Below are positions 10,491-19,981 of a stretch of 64,000 bases of DNA, in pieces. The first letter of the stretch is position 1, and every line of letters starts with the position of its first letter. This stretch comes from Mesostigma viride (taxonomy: Eukaryota > Streptophyta > Mesostigmatophyceae > Mesostigmatales > Mesostigmataceae). The notes under the pieces are model-generated. The model was not told the DNA's origin, did not search any database, and saw only the letters and a program-made list of their open reading frames with translations. A program made the position numbers and the translations under genes. The DNA is taken from the NCBI GenBank assembly GCA_009746045.1, contig RPFO01000027.1, positions 5,145,146 through 5,209,145 of the forward strand, written 5' to 3'.

Positions 10491-11500
10491 TCATTCGCCA
10501 GGAGCCAGTACCGACGCATGCATGGCCAGGTTCCAAGAGGATATAAACCGGCGGACCACGGCACCTCTAGTGTACTCGGCACGTAGCGTGAAGACGGTCT
10601 CGTTGCAAACTTGCCAAATGGTGTGGAGCATCGTCGTGCGTAGCCATATCCATGCCATCTGGTTGGCTGTGAGGCGGTCCCGTAATCCCGTGATGCCGAA
10701 AATAACCGTAGAGAGTGTGACGGTGGGTGGTGATGTAATAGCCATCCACTTTGCCCATATACCCAGCAGCCATTGCCAAACCCCTGCGAGTTGGCAGTCC
10801 ACAAGACTGTGCTCAATTGTTTCATCTGGATAGGTGCATAAGCACGCCGCCGCGTGGGAATACCGATGGTGCATTTGGGAGTTGACCCCGATGGCCCGGT
10901 GCATTATCAGGTGGTGGACGTCGGTGGCCCGTTTGTCGACCAATGGGTGATCCACTGCCAAGGTATAATGTTCTTGATCCAGGTGTAGCCCGGCCACTCG
11001 GGGTGCCATCAGAGGCGACCCGGGTGCATCCTGTGATGTTTATGTATTAGAAGCCGATTTCCCCAATCTGCCGTGTACTCGAAGAGGCACTTTGTAATTG
11101 GGGTGCTGCCTGTTGTGAGGACCCACCCAAACTCTAGTGGGGTCCAGAGCGAGCGTGTCATGCAAGGCGCCCCTTGCCAACATGCAGCCATGTGGTGTCG
11201 CGTATCACAGTGGTGGGTTCCAGGGGTAACATGCATGTTTGTGACAGTGACCACGGGACCATGCACTCGAATGCGGTGACATTGATGTGCTGGAACGTAG
11301 GCGTACGATGTAATCAATCTGCCCAGCAGTCCTTGTCCGCCGGGTCGGTCTCCTGGAGCAATTGTATGGTAACGCCCGACGGCGCCACCGCAACGATGCA
11401 GCCCTTATGTGTAGACGTATAATTTTTAGGGTAGTAGCTCACCCATTCCCCGATTTGTAGGGGTTTGCGCGGCGTTGTCATGAGGGTATGCGTCATGAGT
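10491..11500 (-). pseudogene. Decayed LINE C-terminal tail with zinc-binding (zf-RVT-like) region
   Basis: The 172-codon frame at 10491-11009 reads as the C-terminal end of a plant-type LINE ORF2: a basic helix, a Cys/His cluster (CLCTYPDETIEHSLVDCQ) of the zf-RVT kind, then the alternating Trp-rich tail (IWLRTTMLHTIWQVCNETVF). Upstream pieces in other frames (11009-11500) look like more of the same protein broken by indels. No YADD motif is present in this stretch, so it is 5' truncated. It differs from the two other LINE families in the window, which lack this zinc tail. Confidence 0.6.
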
Positions 11501-11545
11501 GTTGTGCATTGGTGGTGGTGTGGTTGTGTATAATAATTAGCCCAT

Positions 11546-12607
11546 TAATGAATTAATTAGACTCGTGCTCCCGTTGGGGAGTCCGTGCGGAGCATTAACC
11601 GCGATGGATGGATGGATGGGTGCAAACATTCCTACCGGTCTAATCTATCTACATTGGCTACATACTACATCTATCTAACAGCATTCTAGCTACAACATCT
11701 ATCTAGGCAGCCGCACGTTGCCCTAGGGGGAGCTATCTGGCGTGCCTCCCGCGGGATTGCACACGCGGGCGCTTCCCCACTGGGGGGGGCTCGTTGTCCT
11801 CTATGACCTGGGCCCACTTGGCCTTGTCCATCATCTTCTTCCAAATCACGGAGAGGCCTAGGCCCCCCATGTCCTCTACTAGCTGTTCTTTGAAGGTGCG
11901 GGCCTTGCGGCGTCTAACATCACTGGGCCCAGCCCACGTCAGGAGGTGCCGGCCAGGCTGGGCTGGTCGCAGTCCTGCGGGGGGGCCACGTGAGGTGTCT
12001 ACCTGGTTGGTGCGAGCTAGGTGCCCTACTAGCTGCAGGCGTGCTGGTGATATAGGGCATGCCCTGGTACAGGTCCTCATTGCGCACATGAGCAGCATAT
12101 CCTACTCTGAAAATGGAACGCAGCATGCTGGTGACCGCGCCGTCCAGCTTGCGGGCCAGGTCGGCGGTGAGGGTCCACGTCTCGGCGCCATACGTGAGAA
12201 CAGGAAGGACGAGGACCTTGAACAGGTCCTGTTTCTCGATCTTGCCCAGGGGCTTGCGCCACAGGGCCCGGTATTGGCGTAAAGCGTGCCAGGCGAGGGA
12301 GATGCGATGGTCCACATCAACCTCGCAGCTAGGGAGCAGGCTGCCCAGCAGCTTGACGCGGTCCCGATACAGGACTCGAGAGCCGTCTAGGAGATAGAGG
12401 GGCGGCGCTGAGTTGGTGAGCCCAACCGCCAGGGCCTCTGTCTTCTTGCTGACCTCAAGCCCCACTGCACGGGCCTCGAGAGCCAGGCAGTCAAGCCATG
12501 TCTGCACGTGCTCAGTGTCCTCGAAGAGGGTGGTGTCGTCTGCGTAAATGATGTCTGCTAGCCGAATCTCCGTGTCCGCACCGCCATGCCAGAATTACAA
12601 AAAAGAA
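11546..12607 (-). mobile_element. LINE family B, 5'-truncated copy with 11-bp TSD
   Basis: Flanked by AATTAGCCCAT at 11535-11545 and 12608-12618, a perfect 11-bp target-site duplication. The 3' end (low coordinates) has the hairpin CTCCC-CAAC-GGGAG and an AATT-type tail. Truncation lies just upstream of the RT YADD box. It shares the terminal motif with the ORF1-only element at 37027-39020 and with the fragment at 35144-35740, but not with LINE family A at 13000-16786. Confidence 0.85.
11700..12590 (-). pseudogene. LINE family B ORF2, C-terminal third of RT
   Basis: Reading from about 12580 gives IIYADDTTLF (catalytic YADD), then WLDCLALEARAVGLEV, KLLGSLLP, LPVLTYGAETWTL. A frame change near 12030 leads to the C-terminal end (LVGHLARTNQVD ... 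LSVIWKKMMDKAKW). Every block has a close counterpart in the intact ORF2 at 13107-16658, so the two LINE families share an ORF2 lineage. Not functional. Confidence 0.85.
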
Positions 12608-12751
12608 AATTAGCCCATACTTAGGTGGTCGGTTGTACAGTACTTGGGTGGACAGGGACGGGATACACTACACCTTGTAGGGTGATCCGGCACACGTTGG
12701 TGGGTTGCAATGTGGGAAAAGGACTGGGTCGAATGGGATTGGGTCGTATGT

Positions 12752-12840
12752 ACAGTCATTCACGCCTTAAGTTCGGTTCGAGGTTTTTGAGGGGGTCAAC
12801 CCAACTTAACGCGTGAACCCAACTTAAGTCGTGAATGATT
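12752..12840. repeat. Foldback (MITE-like) element, copy 1
   Basis: The 18-base arms TCATTCACGCCTTAAGTT (12756-12773) and AACTTAAGTCGTGAATGA (12821-12838) are inverted repeats with one mismatch. The interior repeats CAACCCAACTTAA. Copies or halves occur at 19051-19118, 56515-56647 and 59146-59395. No coding capacity. Confidence 0.75.
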
Positions 12841-12934
12841 TTACTAAATTCTACTAATTTCAACTGAAGATAATATTCTGAACTACTTTGAACTTGGAAT
12901 GCCGAAATCCTATTCGACCCACATGACACATCGA

Positions 12935-12999
12935 AAGTGCACTTTTCTGGAAAACAGACCTGTGCATGGGATAAAAATCCAGTTATGCATGGGAACCAT
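12935..12999. repeat. AT-rich interspersed repeat, copy 2, left part
   Basis: Matches 8380-8450 (GCACTTTTCTGGAAA, then AAAAATCCAGTTATG, then GGGAACCAT) and is interrupted by the LINE at 13000. It continues at 16787. Confidence 0.7.
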
Positions 13000-13018
13000 T
13001 AATTAATTAATTAATAGA

Positions 13019-13037
13019 CACGTGACTGCGTCACGTG
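13019..13037. promoter_or_regulatory. LINE family A 3'-terminal hairpin
   Basis: CACGTGAC and GTCACGTG are perfect 8-base arms around a TGC loop, next to the AATT-type tail. The same hairpin ends other family A fragments at about 36868, 36990, 39086, 40030 and 40226. In other LINEs a 3' stem-loop is what the RT recognises; that role here is inferred. Confidence 0.65.
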
Positions 13038-13106
13038 AGCATAAGTCCTCAGTGGGAGGGGAACATGGGATGGAATGGATGGTATAATAAGCTATCTAGG
13101 TCCTAG

Positions 13107-16100
13107 TTACAGGGGCATGTGGGCACCGCGGCCCGAATCGCTATGAATGCCATACTTGGTCACACGCGGAGCCCCCACAGGCTTGGGGGTGGTCTCCTTC
13201 ATCACTACTTGCCATCTATCCTTGCGCACCATCTGCCTCCATATTACAGACAAACCAGGAGGCTGCCCGGGTGTGAGCCCGTCACGTCTAGTGTAGCACA
13301 TGTCCATGCCGAGTCTATCACGAAAAGTCCACGGGTGGCGGCCCTGCCGCGCGCGGCCGGGGGCACGCCAGGTGAGGACATATCGCCCAGGCTGGGCGGG
13401 CTTGGTGCCAGCTAGTCTATCTGATGTATCTACCTGATCTGTGCGGGCCAGGTGCCCGGCTAGGCCCAGGCGCCTGTGCCTAATAATGTGGGAAACATAG
13501 GGCAAATCAGCGTACAAATCCTCATTACTAATGTGCAAACCAAAGGGGATGTTAAGGGCCTTGCGCAGCATCTTGGTGACGGCGCCGTCGAGTCGTTGCT
13601 CCAGCTCCTGCATCAGTGTCCACGTCTCGGCGCCGTAGGTCAGGATCGTCAGAATGACGACCTTGAAGAGGTCACGCTTGACGATCCGGGGTAGGGCGGG
13701 GTTGCTCCACCAGCGGCGGTGGTCATGGAGGTGCGCCCACGCCATGCCGATCCGTGTCGTCATGTCGTCCTCGCAGTCAGGAAGCCAACTGCCGAGCAGC
13801 TTGAAGCGGCCTGAAGTAGGGTAGTTGACCTCGGCATCGTCTAAGAGGCGGAGTGTGGGTGGGGGCCCTGCCATGCCGAGGGCCAGGGCCTCCGTTTTGG
13901 GGCTGATTTCTAGACCAACCGCCCGAGCCTCGAGCGCCAGGCAGTCCAGCCAAAGTTGGGCAGACTCCGGCTTCTCGATGAGCGTGATGTCGTCGGCATA
14001 AATGAGGTCAGCTAGTAAATTCTGCTTGTTAGTCGGCCCCCCTTCCCCAAGCTCGTTCGTGATCGCTAGGCCAGGGGCACGGCCTGCAATGCTAGCAAAG
14101 CGAGCACGTGCCTGGCGCATAACATAATCCACTACAATAATAAACAGGTACGGCGACAGGACGCAACCCTGCCAGACGCCGGTCTGCAGTGGGCAGGGCG
14201 GGGTTATGCCGTGCTGAGTGCGCACCGAAGTGGTGGACCCCTCATACAGCGTGCGGATGACGGTAATCAGGGGAGTGGGGACGCGAGCGCGAGCAAGTAC
14301 AGCCCATAGAGCGTCCCAGAGGACAGAATCAAAAGCCTTGATGAAGTCGACGAAGATCAGGATGGCGGGAAACTCACCAGGTTGCAGGAGAGCGATTTCC
14401 TCGAAGAGGCGACGCGCGACGAAGATGGCCATGACGGTGTTGCGCCCAGGACGGAAGCCCATTTGACTTTCCCCAAGGTGACAGTCGAGAGCAGAACGAA
14501 GGCGGTTGAGGATCATGCGCATGAACAACTTAAGTGCGGCGCTCTGGATGCAGACTCCTCTGTAGTTGGCGGGGTCGTCAGGGGAACCTTTGTTTTTGTA
14601 CAGCATAATACGGTAGCTGTGCTGCCACTCAGGAATCGGCGGCGCGTCGGCAAGCAGGATCCGGTTGCAGACGTCAAGCAGGAACCCCGTGAGCGCCGTC
14701 AGCTTAATCACCGGGGCTGGGAGCTGGTCAGGTCCAACGGCAGCATAGAAGCGGAGTTGCTTGGCGGCGGTGCTCAGCTCGAGCTCGGTGAACGGCGGGA
14801 GCTCGTTGGGGTGGGCCAGGGGTTCCGTCAGGGCTGGGTACGTGTAGTCCTGCTCAGCGGCGGGCGGCGTGGGCGGCGCAGGGACGTCCGCCGGTGCTAC
14901 TGCCAGGCGTGCGGCCGCCAGAGGGCCAAGCGGCGGAGGCGGCGGGGGGGCGCCGAGCAGCCGGGACTGGGAGGAATACCACTGGTTGAGCTGCTGCTGC
15001 GGTGAGCCAGAGAGCGTCCGCGGCGCCGGCTGCGCGCCGCCGGCGGGCCGTTGGGCGTGACGCAGGCGGGTCCAGGCGTACTTGCCGTGCTGGTCCTTGA
15101 GGTGGGCGAAGTACTCGCGGACATGAAGGTCCTCCTGCTCCTTGGTCGCCTGCCGGATGGCCGAGTGGTAATCGGCTTTGAGGCGGGCGTAGCGGGCGGG
15201 GTCGCGGTTGTCGCGCAGGGCTTGCCGGGCCTGGATGACGGCGGGGAGCCGGTGCAGGCTGGTGAAGCGGGGCGGGCGGCGGGGGGGCAGTAGGGCCCCG
15301 GCCGCGGGCAGCTTGTCAGCGAGGTGCCGAAGGGCCGATGCCGGGCCGGCAGCGAACAGCTGGGCGTGGCTGGCCGGGATGTCCAGCGCGTCGACGAACG
15401 CCTCTGCGGCGCGCTTGTGGGCGCGTTTTTCAGGGAAGTCCTCCAGAGCGTCGTCAGATTTCTCGAGCAACTGAAGTGTGCGCAAATCAGGTGGTGCCAC
15501 GTGCTTACGAAAGGGCGAGGGGAATCGCAGGCGGATGCGGGCGGTGACGATGCGATGATCGGAGCGCACCAGGGGGATCACATGCGAGCGAGCAGCTAGT
15601 ACAGATCCTTGATGACGCTTGCGCATTACAACATAGTCAATGCAGCGTTCAGTGCCAGTTGGCGAGGTGTGTGTGACCAAAGCATCTGGACTATGTGGAA
15701 AGCGGGTGTTGGCAGTGACCAAATCGCATGTCGTAAGCAAATCAGCAAAAAGTTCGGTGTTGGCATTGGAGACCGTACCGTTGGGGGCGTGCTGACATCC
15801 GCCAGTACCCGGTGGTAGCGTGGCGTTGGCGTCCAGCAGCAGAGCGAGGTAGTTGCGACCAGGGATGCCGTTCGCCAGGTTCTCCAGCGCTGCAAAGAAG
15901 TCCTTGCGGTCTTGTTCTGGGTGGCCGGAGTGGGGTGCGTAACCAACGCCCACCGTCAGGGCGTAGGTCGAGTGGCCCTCCATCGAATGAAAAGTGGCCA
16001 CGAGGAGCCGAGCGTTGACCAGCTGGGGTTCGCCCATGTGGCGTACGGCGAGCGGGGAGCAGAGGAGACCGACGCCCCCGTTCCCGGTGCCGTCGCCGCC

Positions 16101-16658
16101 TCCGTAGTAGAACCGCCAGCCGTCGATGTCGTCAGCAACAAGGGCAGTTGATCCGCGGGCCGATGCAGTGCGCCTGTGTTCTTGGATTCCCAGGATGGCG
16201 ATATTATTGTCGATGCAGAAACCAATAAGATTGGAGACTCGATGGCACTGACAGTCGTCACTGCGCAGGCAGTGACAGCGGTCAGCGTCGGGCTGGAGCG
16301 TGCGGGCGTTGAAGGTGGCGATGACCAAGGGCGCGCGTTGACCGAAAAGGGGGGTGCAGGCGGGGGTGGGGGCGGAGATGGAGCAGGGTGGTGATGGGGG
16401 TGGGGGTGGAGGTGGTGGGGTAGGGGGGGCGGGTTGGGGACTTATGCTTTCAATCACCATTTCGATTCTTCCTGCCAACGCGTCGAGGCGACGCCGACGG
16501 TTGGCTCGGGTGGCCAGGTAGAATGAGTCTGCGTCTGCACGCATAAGAAATGCGTGCAGTCTGAGGAGGTTTCGGAGGCGGCCGCGCGAGGCGGGGCTAA
16601 CCTGGCTCACTGCCGACCCGTTGCTCTCTCTCCGACAGCCCGAGGGCTGCGAAGGCAA
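13107..16658 (-). CDS. LINE ORF2: AP-like endonuclease and reverse transcriptase (1183 aa)
   Basis: Intact frame. A Pro-rich linker (about residues 75-92) precedes an endonuclease/exonuclease/phosphatase domain at about 111-375 with IQEHR (Glu160), LLLDAN (Asp276, Asn278), CIDYV (Asp341) and RSDHR (Asp367, His368), the metal and catalytic residues of LINE nicking enzymes. A linker with a basic helix leads to the RT at about 640-930: QMGFRPGRNT, FVDFIKAFDSV (Asp771), GVWQGCVLSPYLF, LIYADDITL (Asp889-Asp890), GLEISPKTEAL and KLLGSWLP. The C-terminal part has the TYGAETWTL block common in LINE RTs. Together these perform target-primed reverse transcription. No break or missing catalytic residue is seen, so this could be an active copy. 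Clade not assigned by eye. Confidence 0.95.
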   Translation of the reverse strand: MPSQPSGCRRESNGSAVSQVSPASRGRLRNLLRLHAFLMRADADSFYLATRANRRRRLDALAGRIEMVIESISPQPAPPTPPPPPPPPSPPCSISAPTPACTPLFGQRAPLVIATFNARTLQPDADRCHCLRSDDCQCHRVSNLIGFCIDNNIAILGIQEHRRTASARGSTALVADDIDGWRFYYGGGDGTGNGGVGLLCSPLAVRHMGEPQLVNARLLVATFHSMEGHSTYALTVGVGYAPHSGHPEQDRKDFFAALENLANGIPGRNYLALLLDANATLPPGTGGCQHAPNGTVSNANTELFADLLTTCDLVTANTRFPHSPDALVTHTSPTGTERCIDYVVMRKRHQGSVLAARSHVIPLVRSDHRIVTARIRLRFPSPFRKHVAPPDLRTLQLLEKSDDALEDFPEKRAHKRAAEAFVDALDIPASHAQLFAAGPASALRHLADKLPAAGALLPPRRPPRFTSLHRLPAVIQARQALRDNRDPARYARLKADYHSAIRQATKEQEDLHVREYFAHLKDQHGKYAWTRLRHAQRPAGGAQPAPRTLSGSPQQQLNQWYSSQSRLLGAPPPPPPLGPLAAARLAVAPADVPAPPTPPAAEQDYTYPALTEPLAHPNELPPFTELELSTAAKQLRFYAAVGPDQLPAPVIKLTALTGFLLDVCNRILLADAPPIPEWQHSYRIMLYKNKGSPDDPANYRGVCIQSAALKLFMRMILNRLRSALDCHLGESQMGFRPGRNTVMAIFVARRLFEEIALLQPGEFPAILIFVDFIKAFDSVLWDALWAVLARARVPTPLITVIRTLYEGSTTSVRTQHGITPPCPLQTGVWQGCVLSPYLFIIVVDYVMRQARARFASIAGRAPGLAITNELGEGGPTNKQNLLADLIYADDITLIEKPESAQLWLDCLALEARAVGLEISPKTEALALGMAGPPPTLRLLDDAEVNYPTSGRFKLLGSWLPDCEDDMTTRIGMAWAHLHDHRRWWSNPALPRIVKRDLFKVVILTILTYGAETWTLMQELEQRLDGAVTKMLRKALNIPFGLHISNEDLYADLPYVSHIIRHRRLGLAGHLARTDQVDTSDRLAGTKPAQPGRYVLTWRAPGRARQGRHPWTFRDRLGMDMCYTRRDGLTPGQPPGLSVIWRQMVRKDRWQVVMKETTPKPVGAPRVTKYGIHSDSGRGAHMPL

Positions 16659-16786
16659 AGGGGCGGGAAGGGGAGTTAGGCAGATCCCACTGCTAGAGCC
16701 GCGGAGCCGCGAGCCTCGTCATTGATAGGAGAGAAGGGTTCGCAGCGCGGGCTCCGGCTCAGGTGCAAAGCGAACGAATTTATTAG

Positions 16787-17170
16787 GGGAACCATAAATA
16801 TGTGAAAAAAAAATTTCCAGCCACTTGGGGGTGGTACTACCCCCCAGCATGACCCAGTTATGAGCTCAAAATAGAAAAGACGCTATTTTTGGCCGATTTT
16901 TCCCAGGAGACTGGGCAAACAAAATGTGACCAAACCACATATTTTCCTAAAATCCCCACCCTTGCAAATAAATCTGGCTACTCAGGACCGCAAAATAAGC
17001 AAGTTTAGACTATTTGATGGGGTTTAGCCCAAAACACGTATTTTTTTTGTCCTAAAAAAATTAATCAAATAGTAGACACATGCAACTGGGTCAGTGATGA
17101 TATTTATACTAGGCATAGGGTGGGAATTTCACTCTCACAAAGTTTGAGCTCATTCTGAGCACGTTTACTC
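16787..17170. repeat. AT-rich interspersed repeat, copy 2, right part
   Basis: Continues the repeat split by the [49 protein letters not shown] and CCAGGAGACTGGGCAAAC all align with 8440-8580. Confidence 0.7.
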
Positions 17171-17243
17171 ATGTTGATTGGTGTAAACATGCAAAAAAAA
17201 AAAGACAGAAAATCCGGGTTATGAGCACAAACCACACCCCTTT

Positions 17244-17656
17244 TACCCCCCCCCCCCCCACACACACGTTTAAGATTGGAGTCCGGCCAACCCAGGGCTG
17301 CGATCTTAAACCTAAAATCAAATCCAGGGTTGACGATCTTAAACCTGAGAAGATCTTAAACCTGAGGGGGCGCGGCGCGGCGCGCCCCGCCGGAGCCCGC
17401 CAATTGATGCATGAGTCCTGCATGAGTGGAAGTTTTGAAATTAATAGCAACACCGCCAATAAATAATAAAAATATATCAATACCGCTGCTCGTGGTCTGT
17501 ACACTGGGCACTGGCCGGAACTTGGCAGCTTTTTGTACCAACTTTAAGATCTTTTTGCCCAAAACCAGCCCTGCGATCTTAAACCTGAAATTTCAAAATC
17601 CAGGGGCTCATGATCTTAAACCTGAGAATCTTAAACGTGGTGGGGGGGGTGTACAC
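17244..17656. repeat. Inverted-repeat element with C-run/G-run ends, copy 1
   Basis: Perfect 13-base inverted termini CACGTTTAAGATT (17265-17277) and AATCTTAAACGTG (17627-17639) are bounded outside by a run of C and a run of G. The interior repeats GATCTTAAACCTGA and contains CAAATCCAGGG. A related, more decayed copy lies at 58346-58550. No coding capacity; it looks like a non-autonomous DNA element. Confidence 0.65.
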
Positions 17657-19050
17657 CCTAGCCAACCACTAACTGGGGCAAACCAGGTGCAATTAATTAA
17701 TAAAATGTATCATAAAGCTTGCCACCAAATTACAGGTCATTCTGACCTAGTTTGCCCATAGTACATCATGTTATAGCTGCCACCCTGCATGCTTGGTACA
17801 CCGTGGCATGAGGGACACCATAAGCACATTCCTAAGCTTGCCCCCTGCAAATTGGGCAGAAGCACGTAAAGCAAATGCTAGATGCTTGAAGAAGACATCC
17901 ACCGACAAAATCATTACGCAAGCAGGCATGACCACTTGCGGGAATCACCTCATAGCTAACACCCAGTCATGATGCTAAAGGATAAAAGGGCCATCCTTTA
18001 ATATTGTCATAATAAGCACCTGATCCTTATCATCTAGGAAGCCCCAGCCATGTGTAATGGAAGCAAAACATTTAGGAAGGAGATAACTATATAACACATG
18101 TTCACCTTCCCTACAACTTCACACCTTGTTTTCCAGCAGGCTGAAGAGCCAAGACAAGCGTTTATGAGCTCGCCAGCTCCTTGCAACGTTGATGCCGCTC
18201 CCAGGCAGCTTATAGGCCGCCGGTCCTTGACTAGCTACGCAATATACAATGTCTACCATATGAAAAACTCCATAAAACAAAGTATAGCAGAGCCGCAAAA
18301 CTGCCCGATCAACTCTTGCTAGCTTTAAGAAGCACGGCATACGCAGCATAAGGCAAAACATTGAAACCTGCGGAAAATCAGATAGCGCAACTGCAACAAG
18401 TGGCGAACTTAAAATAGCAAGAACACCCGGAATCGGCGCCAAAGCTTCATGCCAGGAACATTTAGAGCGCAAACAGACAGGGCGGTGACATGCGGCAAAT
18501 GAACGTACCACGGCCGGCTTTATTTCCTACCCAGGCGCGCGAGACAGCCAGCCATCCATGGATGGCTTGACCGCGGATTGCGCAGGCCTGAACGATATCA
18601 TTTCAGAAATGACGGGAAATGGCCGCAGATCGAAGCCGCTTAGGTTATTTTCATGGTGTCCGTTACTAAACGCTTCTTCCTGCATCAATATAACCCACAA
18701 ATCTTAAATTCTACCGTCGCAGGCACGCATTAATCTAAATTGATATATGCGGCCAGATTTTCGGATTTATAGACCCCCGGCCCGTGCAAATCTGGATGAA
18801 GAAAGGCACCGACTTTTCAAATTGTGCATATCTGGCTATGAAACATCATACTAGAACATCGTTTAAAACCACCGGCGTACATTTTTCGCTTGTCGCCTGG
18901 CCGATTAGGCAAATTTTTACGGAACGCACGTCGCCATGGCCACCTCCGCACGAGGTACTGTGCGCATTGTGCACCACAATTTCACGGTCCGGGGGTACCG
19001 ACGGTACCGGCGCGAATTTTTTGGCGCAAAAAATTCCGATGTGTCATGTC
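17657..19050. other. No gene recognised
   Basis: The only sizeable frame (18119-18511, minus, 130 codons) has no recognisable domain or supporting splice context. I see no repeats of note. Confidence 0.4.
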
Positions 19051-19118
19051 CCCTTAAGGCGTTAACACAACTTAAGCTAACCCAACTTATAATGCTAATA
19101 AGGCGTGAATGACTGTAT
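19051..19118. repeat. Foldback element, partial copy 2, upstream of paralog A
   Basis: Contains CTTAAGGCGTTAAC, ACAACTTAAG, CCAACTTA and the terminal AAGGCGTGAATGACTGTA, matching one half of the foldback family. It ends about 860 bases before the proposed ATG of paralog A. Confidence 0.6.
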
Positions 19119-19981
19119 GTATACATTGTGTCGTCGTGATGTCATGCCGCGCAAATTCAACCCACGGGTCCCAGTAAGGCTTCGTGCAGTAAATCGCGCG
19201 CTCGCCTCGCGAGTCGTGCGATCGCCTTCCCATCGCGGCAACATCCACGGCCCACAACTTGGCTCACGATGTGCGTTGCGTCGTCTCGAGTTCGCGAAGA
19301 ACAAACCAAACGAAGCTTTCATCGCGCGAGCATTGTGCTTGGAGAACAGGACACGTCAATTATTGTTCTCCTGCAGGCTGCAGCTGGTGATCTGTCATGC
19401 TTCCTGAAAATATTCATGCGATCCTGAAAATATTGGGCCGAGTTCATTCAATTGGGTCTTAGAAACGTGGTCAAAGCCCCCATTTTTAAGCGCTCACCAT
19501 GGCGGCATTTCTATCAGGCGAAGATAAAGGTGCCGCGTTGCGGGCGGCTTAAGAGTTTTCAGGTGATGGGTTGGCAAAGTGTGACCACGAGGGATCGCGG
19601 AGTCGCCGGGCGCGCTCTCCTCGACTTCCAACTAGGTCAGTCAAGGAGCGCCCACTAACAGGCTGACTTATCAGCACCGTTTTTCCCTGCGAGAAAGGAT
19701 TGATATCCTTGGTAAGCTGAACCCAGCATCTAACGGAGCCATCCCCGACTTGGCGAGCACGACTATACACGTGTCAGCAGGTAAGGGTAGTCGTCCACAT
19801 TGAAACTCTCGCTGCCATGGTTACCTTTCCGTGGCATTTCCAGTGTTTTGCCACGTGCTGGCTGCCTCATCTGACGACGCAGATTTCCAACGCTGCGTGT
19901 CCTCGCGTGCCTCATCCTCCATCACCTTCAGGCTTCGCAAGAGCAACCCCTCCGCGAGATATAGTTTCTTCAGATTCGGGC

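Larger units (their letters stand above)
13000..16786 (-). mobile_element. LINE family A, ORF2-bearing copy with TSD
   Basis: A 3.79-kb non-LTR retrotransposon flanked by GGGAACCAT at 12991-12999 and 16787-16795. The uninterrupted repeat at 8367-8760 contains GGGAACCATAAATATG once, confirming the empty site. The 3' end carries a perfect hairpin (13019-13037) and an AATTAATTAATT tail. Only ORF2 is present. About 130 bases precede its first Met, so either the family encodes a single ORF or this copy lost ORF1 by 5' truncation. Confidence 0.9.

Noticed and set aside
14382-15005. Plus-strand frame inside the LINE
   Set aside because: Antisense shadow of the intact ORF2, whose minus-strand reading has all EN and RT motifs.
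18119-18511. 130-codon minus-strand frame as a gene
   Set aside because: No domain, no splice or start support, and length is within chance for this composition.
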